Shown: positions 21,865-34,232 of the stretch, piece after piece
How the letters are laid out: each line of letters starts with the position of its first letter
How positions within the stretch are numbered: the stretch's first letter is position 1
NCBI RefSeq assembly: GCF_018294505.1
Contig: NC_057795.1
Span: 520,753,512-520,817,511 of the forward strand
Reading direction: 5' to 3'
Length of the DNA stretch: 64,000 nt
Origin: Triticum aestivum
Taxonomy: Eukaryota > Streptophyta > Magnoliopsida > Poales > Poaceae
Made by a program: the position numbers and the translations under genes
Notes under the pieces: generated by a model
The model's database searches: none
Told to the model about the DNA's origin: nothing
The model's input: the letters and a program-made list of their open reading frames with translations, nothing else

Positions 21865-23740
21865 CTACTCTGAAAGGTTAGCACTAATAATAACAGGATA
21901 TATCTTCTTTTCATAAAGATAAGCATATTTAAGAGTATCAGGTAGTGGTTTAAGCTCAAACACGGGATCACCCTTGGGTGGTGGAGGATCCCCTAGAACT
22001 TCAATAGGCAAGTTGTGTTTCAAAAAAGGTCCATGTTTAAAGAATACTTCATCTATCTTCCTTCTTTCATTCATAAACATATCATTTTCATGGTCTAGCA
22101 AATATTGTTCTAAAGGATCATTAGGAGGCACGACAATAGAAGCAAGACCAATAATTTCGTCCTTACTAGGCAATTCTTTATCATGGGGTTGTCTACGGAA
22201 TTTAGCAAAATTAAACTCATGAGACATATCCCCCAAACCAATAGTAACAATATCCTTTTCGCAATCTATCTTAGCATTAACAGTATTCAATAAGGGTCTA
22301 CCAAATATAATGGGACAAAAGCTATCTTGTGGGGAACCAAGAACAAGAAAATCAGCGGGATATTTAACTTTCCCACACAAGACTTCACCATCTCTAACAA
22401 TCCCAACTGGTGAAATAGTATCTCTATTGGCAAGCTTAATTGTAATATCTATTTCTTCTATCTCAGCAGGTGCAATATCATGCATAATTTCTTTGTATAA
22501 GGAATGAGGTATTGCACTTGCACTAGCACCCATATCACATAAGCCATGATAACGATGATCTCCTATTTTAACATAAATAACAGGCATGCCTACAATAGGT
22601 CTATGTTTATTCTTAGTATCTAGTCTAGCAATTCTAGCAGCTTCATCACAGAAGTAAATAACATGCCCATCAATATTATCAGCCAAGAGATCTTTAACCA
22701 TAGCAATGCTAGGTTCAACTTTAATTTGCTCAGGTGGTGTAGGTGTTCTAGTATTACTCTTACGAACCACATTTGAAGCTTTAGCATGATCCTTTATCCT
22801 AACAGGGAAAGGTGGTTTCTCAATATAGGTAGTAGGAACAATAGGATCATCATAAGTGATAGTCTTTTCTTCAACTTTAATAGGTGCAACTACTTTTACT
22901 TCAATGGGAGGATTATATTTAAACCACTTCTCCTTAGGGAGGTCAACATGAGTAGCAAATGATTCACAGAAAGAAGCTACTATCTCAGAGTCAACTCCAT
23001 ATTTAGTGCTAAATTCACGGAAAACATTGGTATCCATAAACGATTTAACACAATCAAACTTATGTGTCATACCAAACTCCTTACCTTCATCGAGATCCCA
23101 ATCTTCAGAGTTGCGTTTAATTCTTTCCAATAAATCCCATCTGAATTCAATAGTCTTCATCATAAAAGAACCAGTATAAGAAGTATCGAGCATGGAGTGA
23201 TTGTTGAGAGAAAGCCGAGCATAAATTTTTTGAATAATCATTTCTCTTGAGAGCTCATGATTGGGGCATGAATATAACAATGAATTAAGCCTCCCCCAAG
23301 CTTGAGCTATACTTTCTCCTTCGCGAGGACAAAAATTATATATATAATTACGATCACGATGAACAAGGTGCATAGGATAAAACTTCTGATAAAATTCCAA
23401 TTTCAATTGGTTGTAGTTCCATGATCTCATATCATCACATAGCCTAAACCATGTAAATGCATCTCCCTTCAAAGATAAAGGGAAGACCTTCTTATTGATA
23501 ACATCCCCTGGCATACCTGCAAGCTTAAACAATCCACAAACTTTATCCACATAGATTAGGTGCAAATCGGGATGCAATGTTCCATCTCCTGTAAAAGGAT
23601 TAGCTAGCAGTTTCTCTATCATACCCAAGGAATTTCAAAGTAAACATTTTCAGTAGGTTCAGTAGGTTGAGGAGAACTATTTTCTCTACTGGTCGGGGTG
23701 AAGATACCCTGACCAAGCCCCTCAAAGGATTATGTTCCAT
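21865..23740 (-). pseudogene. gag: gag-protease of element A, nearly open
   Basis: From ATG 23740 the start METHIONINE-containing leader (NPLRGL...VSSPRP) shifts frame twice by about 23625. A frame of 587 codons then runs open to a TAG at 21865. It holds a capsid-like domain (FPLSLKGDAFTWFRLCDDM, then ESIAQAWGRLNSLLYSCPNH). A linker rich in KVEEK/PPFPVRIK follows, and then a retroviral-type aspartic protease with LCDMGASASAIPHSLY and later PIIFGRPLLNTVNA. The active-site triad reads D-M-G instead of D-S/T-G, and element B reads the same, so this is likely a family trait. No CCHC zinc knuckle seen. Confidence 0.8.
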
Positions 23741-23816
23741 AGTAACAAGTGACAGTAAATTTTAGCACACTATATAAATTTTTCCTTACCAAGTTCCACT
23801 TACCAAAGGCGCTTCA

Positions 23817-23836
23817 CTCCCCAACAATGGTGCCAG
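23817..23836 (-). other. Primer-binding site of element A (tRNA-Asp-like)
   Basis: Minus strand TGGCACCATTGTTGGGGAG, 11 nt after the LTR end. It is a mutated version of the TGGCGCCGTTGCCGGGGA site complementary to tRNA-Asp, used by Athila-type elements. Confidence 0.65.
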
Positions 23837-23846
23837 AAAAGAGTCT

Positions 23847-24219
23847 TGATGACCCACAAGTGTAGGGGATCTATCATAGTCCTTTCGATAAGTAATAGTG
23901 TTGAACCCAACGAGGAGCAGAAGGAAATGACAAGCGGTTTTCAGTAAGGTATTCTCTGCAAGCTATGAAATTATCGGTAAGAAATAGTTTTGTGATAAGG
24001 TAATTCGTAACGGGTAACAAGTACAAAAAAGTAAATAAGGTGCAGCAAGGTGGCCCAATTCTTTTTGTAGAAAAGTACAAGCCTGGACAAGTTCTTATAT
24101 AGAGAAAAGTGCTCCCGAGGATACATGGGAATTATCGTCAAGCTAGTTTTCATCACGCTCATATGATTCGCGTTCGTTACTTTGATAATTTGAGATGTGG
24201 GTGGACCGGTGCTTGGATA
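23847..24219 (-). repeat. 5' LTR of element A, inner fragment
   Basis: Begins TGATGACCCACAAGTGTAGG and stops at GCTTGGATA, where element B starts. The missing part resumes at 52248 with GGGTACTGCCC. Together they make about 1.5 kb, the expected LTR length. Confidence 0.85.
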
Positions 24220-25740
24220 TGATGACCCACAAGTGTAGGGGATCTATCATAGTCCTTTTGATAAGTAAGAGTGTCGAACCCAACGAGGAGCAGAAGGAAA
24301 TGACAAGCGGTTTTCAGTAAGGTTTTCTCTGCAAGCACTGAAATTGTAGGTAACAGATAGTTTGGTGATAAGATAAATTGTAACGGGTAACAAGCAATGA
24401 AAGTAAATAAAGTGCAGCAAGGTGGCCCAATCCTTTTTGTAGCAAAGGACAAGCCTGGACAATTTCTTATAATGAGAAAAGAGCTCCCGAGGACACATGG
24501 GAATTATCGTCAAGCTAGTTTTTATCACGCTCATATGATTCGCGTTCAGTACTTTGATAATTTGATATGTGGGTGGACCGGTGCTTGGGTACTGCCCTTA
24601 CTTGGGCAAGCATCCCACTTATGATTAACCCCTATTGCAAGCATCCGCAACTACCAAAGAAGTATTAAGGTAAACCTAACCACAACATTAAACATATGGA
24701 TCCAAATCAGCCCCTTATGAAGCAACGCATAAACTAGGTTTAAGCTTCTGTCACTCTAGCAACCCATCATCTACTTATTACTTCCCAATGCCTTCCTCTA
24801 GGCCCAAATAATGGTGAAGTGTCATGTAGTCGACATTCACATAACACCACTAGAGGAAAGACAACATACATCTCATCAAAATATCGAACGAATACCAAAT
24901 TCACATGACTACTAATAGCAAGACTTCACCCATGTTCTCAGGAACAAACGTAACTACTCACAAAGCATATTCATGTTCATAATCAGAGAAGTAATAATAT
25001 GCATTAAGGATCTGAACATATGATCTTCCACCAAGTAAACCAATTAGCATCAACTACAAGGAGTAATCAACACTACTAGAAACCCACAGGTACAAATTTG
25101 TGGTTTTGATACAAGATTGGATACAAGACATGAACTAGGGTTTTGAGAGGAGACGGTGCTGGTGAAGATGTTGATGGAGATTGATCCCCTCCCGATGAGA
25201 GGATCGTTGGTGATGACGATGGTGATGATTTCCCCCTCCCGGAGGGAAGTTTCCCCGGCAGAATAGCTCCGCCGGAGCCCTAGATTGATTCCGCCAAGGT
25301 TCCGCCTCGTGGCGGCAGAGATTCGTCCCGTAGCTTGCCTCTGATTTTTTCCAGGGTAAAAGCCTTCATATAGCAGAAGATGGACACTTGAGGGCCACCA
25401 GGGGGCCCAGGAGACAGGGGGCGCGCCCAGTAGGGGTGGGCGCGGCCCCCACCCTCCTGGCCTGGGTGTGGGCCCCCTCTAGTGTTTCTTTCGCTCAATA
25501 ATTCTTATTAATTCCAAAAATGACTTCCGTGGAGTTTCAGGATTTTTGGAGCTGTGCAGAATAGGTTTCCAATATTTGCTCCTTTTCCAGCCAGAATTCC
25601 AACTGCCGGCATTCCCCCTCTTCATGGTAAACCTTGTAAAATAAGAGAGAATAGCCATAAGTATTGAGATATAATGTGTAATAATAGCCCATAATGCAAT
25701 AAATATTGATATAAAAGCATGATGCAAAATGGACGTATCA
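24220..25740 (-). repeat. 3' LTR of element B
   Basis: 1521 bp, TGATGACCC... to ...GGACGTATCA, followed on the right by the same polypurine tract as in element A. It is very close to the LTR at 50731-52247. Confidence 0.87.
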
Positions 25741-25758
25741 ACTCCCCCAAGCTTAGAC

Positions 25759-26223
25759 CTCGCTTGTCCTCAAGCGGAAGCCGATATCGAAAAATATGTC
25801 CACATGTTTAGAGATAGAGGTGTCGATAAAAATAAAATACGGATATGAGGGCATCACGATCATTCTTATAACAGCAACATATATAGATTTTATCATATAA
25901 TTTATTATGCTCAAGTAACAATCAATTCACAATGTCAAGTATGGTTCAGAAACTTCATTGGGAACTAACAAACTATAATCTCAGTCATTGAAGCAATTGC
26001 AATTTATCATAACATCAGAAAGAGTCAAGAATAGAGCTTTTCAGCAAGTCCACATACTCAACTATCATGTAGTCTTCTACAATTGCTAACACTCACGCAA
26101 TACTTGTGGTTATGGAGTTTCAACCGGACACTGAGAAAGATAGGGGCTTATTGTGTTGCCTCCCAACGTATTCACCTTTAGGTGATGTCAACAATAATAG
26201 TACATGCTAACTTGCATCCAATT

Positions 26224-26271
<48 letters not shown>

Positions 26272-27182
26272 AGATCTTTCAAACACGAGGAGCTTGCCAA
26301 AGGATAAAATGAGAAAGGTCAAGGTGAAGATCACCTTGACTCAAGCATAAGGTAAAAGCATAAATTAAAATATAGGCCCTTCACAGAGGGAAGCAGAGGT
26401 TGTCATGTGCTTTTAGGGTTGGATGCACAAAATCTTAATGCAAAAGAACGCCACTTTATATTGTCACTTGTATGTGGACCTTTATTATGCAGTCTGTCGC
26501 TTTTATTGCTTCCACAACAAGATCGTATAAAGCTTATTTTCTCTACACTAATAAGTCATACATATTTAGAGAGCAATTTTTATTGCCTGCAACATGACAA
26601 CTTCCTTGAAGGATCTTACTCAATCCATAGGTAGGTATGGTGGACTCTCATGGCAAAACTGGGTTTAAGGATATTTGGAAGCACAAGTAGTATCTCTACT
26701 TGGTGCAAGGAATTTTGGCTAGCATGAGGGGGAAAGGCAAGCTCAACATGTTTGGAAGGTCAATGACAATATACTTTAATTGAGATGTGAGAAAACATAA
26801 ACCATTACGTTGTGTTCATTGTCCAACGTCAACTCTTTTAGCACGTCATACTTAATGAGTGCTCCCAATCATAAAAGATGTCCAAGATAATATATTCCTT
26901 ATTACTTCCTATTAATTGCAACGATGACCAAAACTACGTTTGTCAATTCTCAACAACTTTTATGCCTCATACTTTCTATGTGTGAAGTCATTACTATCCA
27001 TAAGATCAATATGAACTCTTTTATTCTTTCTATTCTTTCTACTTTCTCAAGATCATGGCAAGATAGCAAAGCCCTTGACTCAACACTAGTATTTATTATA
27101 GGTAGCTCACGGACTCGATTACATAAAGAGATCACAAAGCAAAACTCAAAACTACTTGATAATAAAACTTCAATCCACTAGA
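25759..27182 (-). other. 3' untranslated region of element B
   Basis: Collinear with the same region of A. Contains a perfect AT dinucleotide run at 26226-26269 (22 repeats). No coding sequence recognised. Confidence 0.6.
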
Positions 27183-27667
27183 TCAAGATACTACTACAAG
27201 GATCGAACTAAATAAATCGGTAAAGATAGGAGTGTGATGGTGATACGATACTGGGGCACCTACCCCAAGCTTGACAGTTGCCAAGGGGAGTGCCCATACC
27301 AATGGAGGTGGTGATGGAGGTGGTGATGATGATGGTGGATAATCGCACATCGAGCGTAAAAGCTCCTCAACCTTGCGGATAATGCCCTTGAGTCCGGCGA
27401 TATGATCCTTCAACAAAATATTCTCCTGTGTGAGATACTTATTTTGTATGCGAGCGAACTCAATCATCTTGAAAGCTTCAATCTCGGTTGGAGTAAAGAG
27501 TTAGGTAAAGGTTGAACGATATTTTCTTCTTCCACCGCTGGAGCTTGGACCTCCATGGCCTTCTTGATCCCTTAATCCTTGTTGATCTCTTCTGGTTCTT
27601 CTCTTTTCAGCTCTATCTTCAATAGCCAAGCATCCTTGTCTTGTTTGTTGATGGAGGGCGACGTCAT
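27183..27667 (-). pseudogene. ORF3 downstream of integrase, element B (broken)
   Basis: ATG at 27667, 12 nt after a TTCCTGTTACAG splice acceptor. The first frame stops after about 33 codons. A second frame (27467-27183) encodes a leucine/isoleucine-spaced segment (YLTQENILLKDHIAGLKGII, then KVEELLRSM), a likely coiled coil, followed by a serine/proline run (SSSPPPSPPP). It has the same layout as the ORF3 of A but a strongly different sequence, so the protein evolves fast or both copies are decayed. Confidence 0.45.
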
Positions 27668-27679
27668 GGTGCTCTAGAT

Positions 27680-27981
27680 CTGTAACAGGAACAGCTCGAA
27701 ATGAAAATAGAGGATATTTGCGTGATACGGTGATCAAAGCCTTCGGGAGATTATATAATGAATTTTAGCGACCAAAATACGTAACGTGCAAGAAAACGGA
27801 GTCCGGGAGGCACACGAGGTGGCCACGAGACAGGGGGCGCGCCCAGGAAGGGTGGGCGCGCCCTCCACCCTCGTGGAGGCCTCGTGTCCTTCCCGGACTA
27901 CTTCTTTCTTTCTAAAATTATTAAATATTCCAAAACTGATAAAAATTGCCATTAGAATTGTTTTGGAGTCGGTTTACTTAC
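27680..27981 (-). other. Predicted intron after pol, element B
   Basis: Donor GTAAGT at 27981 downward, 12 nt after the pol stop; acceptor CCTGTTACAG ending at 27680; 302 nt. Positions and signals match the intron of element A although the sequence between has diverged. Confidence 0.5.
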
Positions 27982-27993
27982 CGTACCACATAC

Positions 27994-30082
27994 CTATTCC
28001 TTTTTGGAGTATGGAACGTTCTGGAAAGGGTCCCTTATGTATTCCTCTGGGGTTACGGTCTCAACAATATTAGTTTCAACATTGATAGGATTACCTGAGA
28101 TATAATGTTTAATTCTTTGACCATTCACCACCCTCGGACTTGTGTCTTCGAAGTTGTTGATTTTTATGGCACCAGAACGATAGACCTCCTCGATAACGTA
28201 AGGACCTTCCCATTTAGAGAGAAGTTTTCCTGCAAAAAATCTTAAACGAGAGTTGAATAATAACACATAATCACCTATGTTAAACTCACGTTTTTGTATC
28301 CTTTTATCGTGCCAGGGTTTGACTTTTTCTTTGAATAGCTTGGCATTCTCATATGCTTGGGTTCTCCATTCATCAAGTGAGCTAATATCAAATAACCTCT
28401 TCTCACCGGCAAGTTTGAAGTTGTAGTTGAGCTCTTTTATAGCCCAATATGCTTTATGTTCAAGTTCAAGAGGTAAGTGACATGCTTTTGCATCAACCAT
28501 CTTATACGGAGACATACCCATAGGATTTCTATATGCACTTCTATAGGCCCATAATGCATCATCAAGTTTCTTGGACCAATTCTTTCTAGATCTATTGACA
28601 GTCTTTTGCAAAATTAATTTGATCTCTCTATTGCTCAACTCTACTTGACCACTAGACTGCGGGTGATAAGGATATGCGATTCTATGATTAACATCATACT
28701 TAGCAAGCATCTTACGGAAAGCATCATGAATAAAATGTGAACCACCATCAGTCATAAGATATCTAGGGACTCCAAACCTCAGAAAAATAACTTCTTTAAG
28801 TATTTTAATAGAAGTGTTATGATCAGCACTACTAGTTGGAATAGCTTCTACCCACTTAGTAATGTAATCAACAGCAACTAAAATATGTGTGTACCCATTA
28901 GAGGCAGGAAAAGGTCCCATATAATCAAAGCCCCAAACATCAAATGGTTCAATAACAAGAGAATAATTCATAGGCATTTCTTGACGTCTACTAATATTAC
29001 CAATTCTTTGACATTCATCGCAAGATAAGACAAACTTACGAGCATCTTTGAAGAGAGTAGGCCAAAAAAATCTAGATTGCAGTACGTTATGTGCAGTTCT
29101 ATCTCCAGCGTGGTGTCCTCCATATGATTTAGAGTGACACTTGCATAGGATCTGTTCCTGTTCATGCTCAGATACACAACGTCTAATAACACCATCTACT
29201 CCTTCTTTATAAAGGTGTGGGTCATCCCAGAAGTAATGTCTTAAATCATAAAAGAACTTTTTCTTTTGCTGGTATGCGAAACTAGGTGGTATAAATTTAG
29301 TAACAATGTAATTAGCATAATCAGCATACCAAGGAGCAGTACGAGAAGCATTAACGACTACTAATTGTTCATTAGGAAAACTATCATCAATAGGCAGTGG
29401 GTCATCAAGAACATTCTCTAACCTAGACAAGTTGTCTGCAACGGGGTTCTCAGCTCCCTTTCTATCAATAATATGCAAATCAAATTCATGGAGCAAGAGG
29501 ACCCATCTAATGAGTCTAGGCTTAGCATCTTTCTTTTCCATAAGATATTTAATAGCGGCATGATCAATGTGAATAGTAACTTTGGAATCAACAATATAAG
29601 GTCTAAACTTATCACAAGCAAACACAACTGCTAAGAACTCTTTTTCAGTAGTAGCATAATTTCTCTGGGCGGTATCAAGAGTCTTACTAGCATACTGGAT
29701 AACATTCAATTTCTTATCGACTCTTTGCCCTAGAACAGCACCTAAAGCATAATCACTAGCATCACACCTAATTTCAAAGGGTAAATTCCAATCAGGTGGC
29801 TGAACAATAGGTGCAGTGATCAAAGCTTTCATAAGTATTTCAAATGCTTGTACACAATCATCATCAAAGACAAAAGGAATATCTTTTTGCAATAAATTAG
29901 TCAGAGGCCTAGAGATTTTAGAAAAGTCCTTAATAAACCTCCTATAAAAACTGGCATGACCAAGGAAACTTCTTATACCTTTTATGTCCTTGGGACATGG
30001 CATCTTTTCAATAGCATCAACTTTAGCTTTATCAACTTCAATACCTCTCTCGGAAATCTTATGCCCCAAGACAATGCCTTCA
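27994..30082 (-). pseudogene. pol: pol of element B, C-terminal part (RT end, RNase H, integrase)
   Basis: An uninterrupted frame of about 695 codons ending at 27994. It covers the end of RT ([20 protein letters not shown]), RNase H ([19 protein letters not shown]), and integrase with zinc region ([25 protein letters not shown]), [31 protein letters not shown] and HPQSSGQVE (D, D, E). It would integrate the cDNA. It is severed from the RT start by element C at 30083, so it is no longer translated as one protein. No stop or frameshift is visible within this part. Confidence 0.85.
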
Positions 30083-31286
30083 TGTGACACTCCAAAATTT
30101 TTTGTGAAATTTTGTTTTCAAAAAGAGCCTTGCTTGGTTTGAAAGAAGGTCATTTAAACCCTTCCTAAAAAACCATCTTCTAAGTTTTCCCTCTCAAAAA
30201 TCTTTTTCTTGAATTTAGTTTCTTTTAAAAAGAAAACCTTTTTGATTTTTGGTCTTTCATTTGATTTTGATCCACTCTGGTTTTACCATGCCTCCTATGG
30301 TAAAACTCCCCCAAAACCCCTCCTCCCACTTTGGTACTACCCAAGCATTCTGTCCAAACTAATAAAATCCATTTTTGGATTTTATTCCAACTATTTCTCC
30401 TCCCAAAATAATTCTGTCTTTTCTTTTGAGCCTAGGTGGATTACAAAGCAAGTACCCTAATGCTTTTGACTTTTGACCTCAACTCAACACCCCTGGATAG
30501 TCCTTTGTACCCACAACCCAGAACCATCTTGATCCACTCTTCTTCTTTTCAAATATTTCAAATTTCACTCACTGCAAGTTTGGACCAGATTTGCCAAATT
30601 TGGTGAAATTCATATCTACACCTCTCCAAAAATTCCACAAATATTCAGGCAGCCTCTAGATGCAATGAGAGGCCCCTCCACCAAAAACCAGCTCAAGGAA
30701 AAATCCCTACATGCCTAGATCATTCTGTCGAACACCTTGCATGCACTGTTTTTGTTCATCTTCAGATAAATTCAGAGTTTCAGTGTCAATCTTCGTCAGA
30801 GGTTCAGTCACATGCTCACAGTGCACTTGGCACGTTGCTCACGGCCTAGCTTGCTTGTCCGGAGCCTCACACGCGCGCTTGGCGCCTTCCTGGCGTCGGT
30901 GGCGCCCTGGCCCGCCTGCGCCGGCGTGCTTTGCGGCGGCCGAATCACCGTAGCGGCCGACAGGGAGCAGAACGGCGGCATAACGCCGTTCGGCGCCGCC
31001 CAAACCCCCTGGTGGCTCCGCGTGGCCATTTCCTCGCCAGCGCACGCATGCAGCACCGTCGCCGTGGCGCGGCACGCACAGAGCATGCTCCCTGCCGCCG
31101 ACGGGCCCGCACCGCCCCGTTCCGTCGAGCTCCCCTAAGCAACCAAATCCCGACGCGGTTAGCACCTAAACGGAACCAGGGAACACCCACGACGACGCTC
31201 AACCTCTGAACCCTCCCGTGCAACCACAGCGCCGCCGTAATCACCTCGCCGGAGAACCCCGTTCTCGGCAACCGCCTCGGGGCGGC

Positions 31287-31294
31287 TATATATA
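31287..31294 (+). promoter_or_regulatory. TATA box of the element C LTR
   Basis: TATATATA in the context GGGCGGCTATATATAGCACC, followed by a C-rich start region about 25-35 bp downstream. The 3' LTR has the same box at 41064-41071. Confidence 0.7.
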
Positions 31295-31435
31295 GCACCC
31301 CGAGCTTGCTCTCGCCCCCGCACGACTCCACCACCTCACCAGACCCCGCCCAGCCACTGAACGAGCCTCGAGGGGCCTTTCCTCCTCGACTCCGGCCACC
31401 TCCGTCCGCCTCGGGCTCCGGCATCGTTCTCTCCG

Positions 31436-31521
31436 GTGAGAACTCCTCCGCCGCCCTACTTTCGCCGTAGCCTCGTACCACCTCTAGTAGGATAACCCCC
31501 ACCTCAATTTTGACCCCGCAG
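31436..31521 (+). other. Possible 86 bp leader intron in the element C LTR
   Basis: CTCTCCG|GTGAGAAC at 31436 and TTTTGACCCCGCAG ending at 31521. The length is typical of short plant introns. The 3' LTR has lost the acceptor (CCCCGAAT at the same place). Confidence 0.35.
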
Positions 31522-32075
31522 CTCTCTCCGGCGAGATCCACGACCACCCGAATCGCCGTCCGCCGGAGCAAGCGTCGCCGCCGACGTGGTACTCGCCGGC
31601 GACCACCACCACCTCCCACAGACGTGGAATGGCGCCCTGATCACGGAGGTACTCTCCGATCTCCCTGCCTCGCCGTGGATCGCCGCCGGCGCCCACCGCG
31701 GCTCTCGGGCGCCGACGAGCCCCGACTCCCTCGTTTGAAATTTCAAACCTGACGGGTGGGACCCGCCCGTCAGCCTCTCCTTTGTTTTTTTTGAATCGTT
31801 TACTGAAAGCGTACTCTGGCAAATACGCTTCCACTCTGAACCGTTTTTCTGGATTTTTCTGCAAAGCCCCCTGGAAGTTTTCTGTTTCATTACAGATGGG
31901 TCCTTGGGTTAAAACCCTTATAACTTTTTAACAGAAAGGAATTTTTGAGTGATTCTTTTTCTGTCCTCTTCAAATTTTTGTCTAGTTTTTTATCATGTTT
32001 ATTTGAAAAATATTTGAACACTTTTCTGTACACTCACGGTATTTACGTTGCGTACGTATTTTTCTTATACCGTAG

Positions 32076-32138
32076 ATACCGGAGGAGGTGACGGAGCTGC
32101 AAACTTCGCACAGTTAGACTCCGACTACTCCGAACCAG
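32076..32138 (+). other. Exon-like segment 1 of the C LTR acidic frame
   Basis: 63 nt behind a pyrimidine-rich acceptor (TTTTTCTTATACCGTAG) and ending at CCAG|GCAAGC, a GC-type donor. In phase 1 it reads TGGGDGAANFAQLDSDYSEP. The identical arrangement is in the 3' LTR at 41854-41916. Confidence 0.45.
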
Positions 32139-32974
32139 GCAAGCATGTTTGAACTCTTGATATGATGAGTGTTGTTGCATGTTTGCATTTTAGTATGGTC
32201 ATGGCATGTTTAGGAACATCACTTTGAATGTTATGTTTCATGCACATAATCGGAAAGTAAGTTTCGTTAAGCATTATGTTGTTGGATACATATTTGCATA
32301 GCCATGTGTTGGCATGAGGATGGGTAAGATGGCAGTGTTGTGACATGCCAGTCTTATGCCAGATTATTTGACTTCCGTGTCATCGTGAAACAAATCACAT
32401 TTCCATTCATTCCTTCCTTACTGTCACATGTTTTCCGAAAGGAATATGGCATAGTAAGTTGCAAATCGTTTTCCTGGTACACACCAAATAGAGAGGCCGG
32501 GGTGAGGGTTCCATGGCCCTGGATTAAAGCCCGTCATCCGGTCAGGGGGCATGGGTGTTTCCGGTTGGGACCGAGAGGGGGGCACCCCTTAGAGCGCGCG
32601 TATAGAAATTTGATCCCATGCTATTCGAGGTTGTGGCCTCCCCGTCTCAAAGTTTTTCTTGGACGTTGTCCAGGGTGATTCCTGGCATCGTGAGGTGAAA
32701 TGGGTGTGTACTAGTTAAATGTGTTTCTACTGAAATACCGTAAACGGAACTAGTCCTTCGTGACTACGGAAATCCGTTGGCTGTGGTCAGTTCATCCAAA
32801 CTCTGCAGAGTCTCAAATCTTTCAATTATCTTGTACTTTGTTCAAGTACTATATTCATCTTATCTTGTCAGGTATCAGCCTCAGTGACAAAACTCCGGTG
32901 GGATTTATGTGTGATAAATCCGGTTAAAAGATTATTCTTGTGGATGGACTAATCTTGTTATTTACATTTATTAC

Positions 32975-33430
32975 AAGCCCTGTCTGTGATGTCGCTCAGA
33001 CGTCCGACGGTGGCATATTTACTTTGTTATGCCCTGTCTGTGATGTCGCTCAGACGTCCGACGGTGGCATACCTGTTATTTACTTTTTTAAAGCCCTGTC
33101 TGTGATGTCGCTCAGACGTCCGACTGGTGTATTTCTTTTAAAGCCCTGTCTGTGATGTCGCTCAGACGTCCGACTGTGTATTTCTTTTAAAGCCCTGTCT
33201 GTGATGTCGCCAGACGTCCGACTGTGGCATTTCTTTTAAAGCCCTTTATGTGATGTCGCCAGACGTCCGACTGTGGCATTTCTTTTAAAGCCCTTTATGT
33301 GATGTCGCCAGACGTCCGACTGTGGCATTTCTTTTAAAGCCCTTTATGTGATGTCGCCAGACGTCCGACTGTGGCATTTCTTTTAAGCCCTTTATGTGGT
33401 GTCGCTTAGACGCCCGACTGCGGCATGCAT
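32975..33430 (+). repeat. Minisatellite in the element C 5' LTR
   Basis: Nine tandem units of about 49-62 bp built around GCCCTGTCTGTGATGTCGCT and CAGACGTCCGAC. Units 5-8 share a 2-bp loss (GTCGCCAGAC instead of GTCGCTCAGAC). The corresponding array in the 3' LTR (42757-43250) also has nine units but lacks this variant. Confidence 0.85.
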
Positions 33431-33638
33431 TTTATTTATTTACCTTTCGAGGCGTCGCTCCAGACACCCGATCGGTTTTCAGTTATTTATTTTATTTATC
33501 AAGTCCTGCAATATTACCGTTGTTATATGAGCATCATCCTTTATTCATGACGCATTCATGCATTCATTGATTATATCTTTTGTCCGAACTGTCTTGCGAG
33601 TACTTTCAAGTACTCACCTGGCTTGTTGATTTGGCCAG

Positions 33639-33694
33639 ATGTTGATGAAGGCGATCTCATGGATGAAGAGTTTGATAGCGAGTCCGACGCCTAG
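33639..33694 (+). other. Terminal exon-like segment of the C LTR acidic frame
   Basis: Follows the acceptor TGATTTGGCCAG. In the phase left open by the segment ending at 32138 it reads DVDEGDLMDEEFDSESDA and then TAG. This is a compact, strongly acidic C-terminus. The 3' LTR copy at 43464-43519 differs by E to K at the fourth position. Confidence 0.45.
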
Positions 33695-34068
33695 AGGAGT
33701 CCCAGTCAGTCCCGTGTGATCCTGTCTTGGTCATTGTATTATCCGCTTCCGCAACCCCGAATAAATTCATCGAGCCTCACCTCGACGCTCGATGTGCTGC
33801 CAGTAGAAGTCAAGTTATCCACCACCACTTTTCCTCGAGCTAGTAGCATGCCACCACACCCCTGTGTCATAACCGCCCATATGTAAGATATTGGCGAGTT
33901 TGTAATAAATTGTTGAGCAGCCTCAGCTCAACCCTGTAATATATTTGATGCTACTGGTTCTCTGTTTATCAAGCTTTTGTCTACCAGAAAGGATGACTTT
34001 TCCTATACTGGGTTTAAAAGATCGGTTTTATCAATAAACATTTTATTGAAAAGCCGGTCGTGACAGAC

Positions 34069-34090
34069 TTGGTAACCAGAGCCAGGCTGA
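34069..34090 (+). other. Primer-binding site of element C (initiator Met-like)
   Basis: TTGGTAACCAGAGCCAGG, three bases after the LTR end. It matches the TGGTATCAGAGCCAGG initiator site with a small internal change. Confidence 0.6.
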
Positions 34091-34232
34091 CTGTAGGAAG
34101 CCACTAGGTGCGATCGCTAATTGGTTATTAGCATGATAGAGTTATTCATGTTTTTACAAATGTAGTCATTTTTCTGACAGTCAGCATAAAATTTATGATC
34201 TGATCACTCAGAATTTTTGCCTACTTTTGTAG

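Larger units (their letters stand above)
30083..34065 (+). repeat. 5' LTR of element C
   Basis: 3983 bp, ends ...AAGCCGGTCGTGACA. It has an AT-rich U3, a GC-rich segment with a TATA box at 31287-31294, then a long R-U5 with a nine-unit minisatellite and exon-like segments. The open frames in the GC-rich part occur on both strands and show no conserved protein. Confidence 0.87.

Noticed and set aside
24220..24240. Tandem duplication of an LTR fragment at 23847-24240
   Set aside because: The second start is the edge of element B inserted in the LTR of A; matching flanks at 52248 explain it.
30711..31864. Several long open frames on both strands in the GC-rich part of the element C LTR (and again near 40442-41666)
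   Set aside because: They follow GC bias, overlap on opposite strands, begin without promoter logic and occur twice only because the LTR is duplicated. Only the short exon-like segments with splice signals were kept.
32975..33430. CRISPR-like array
   Set aside because: Units are contiguous near-identical tandem repeats without unique spacers, inside a plant LTR.
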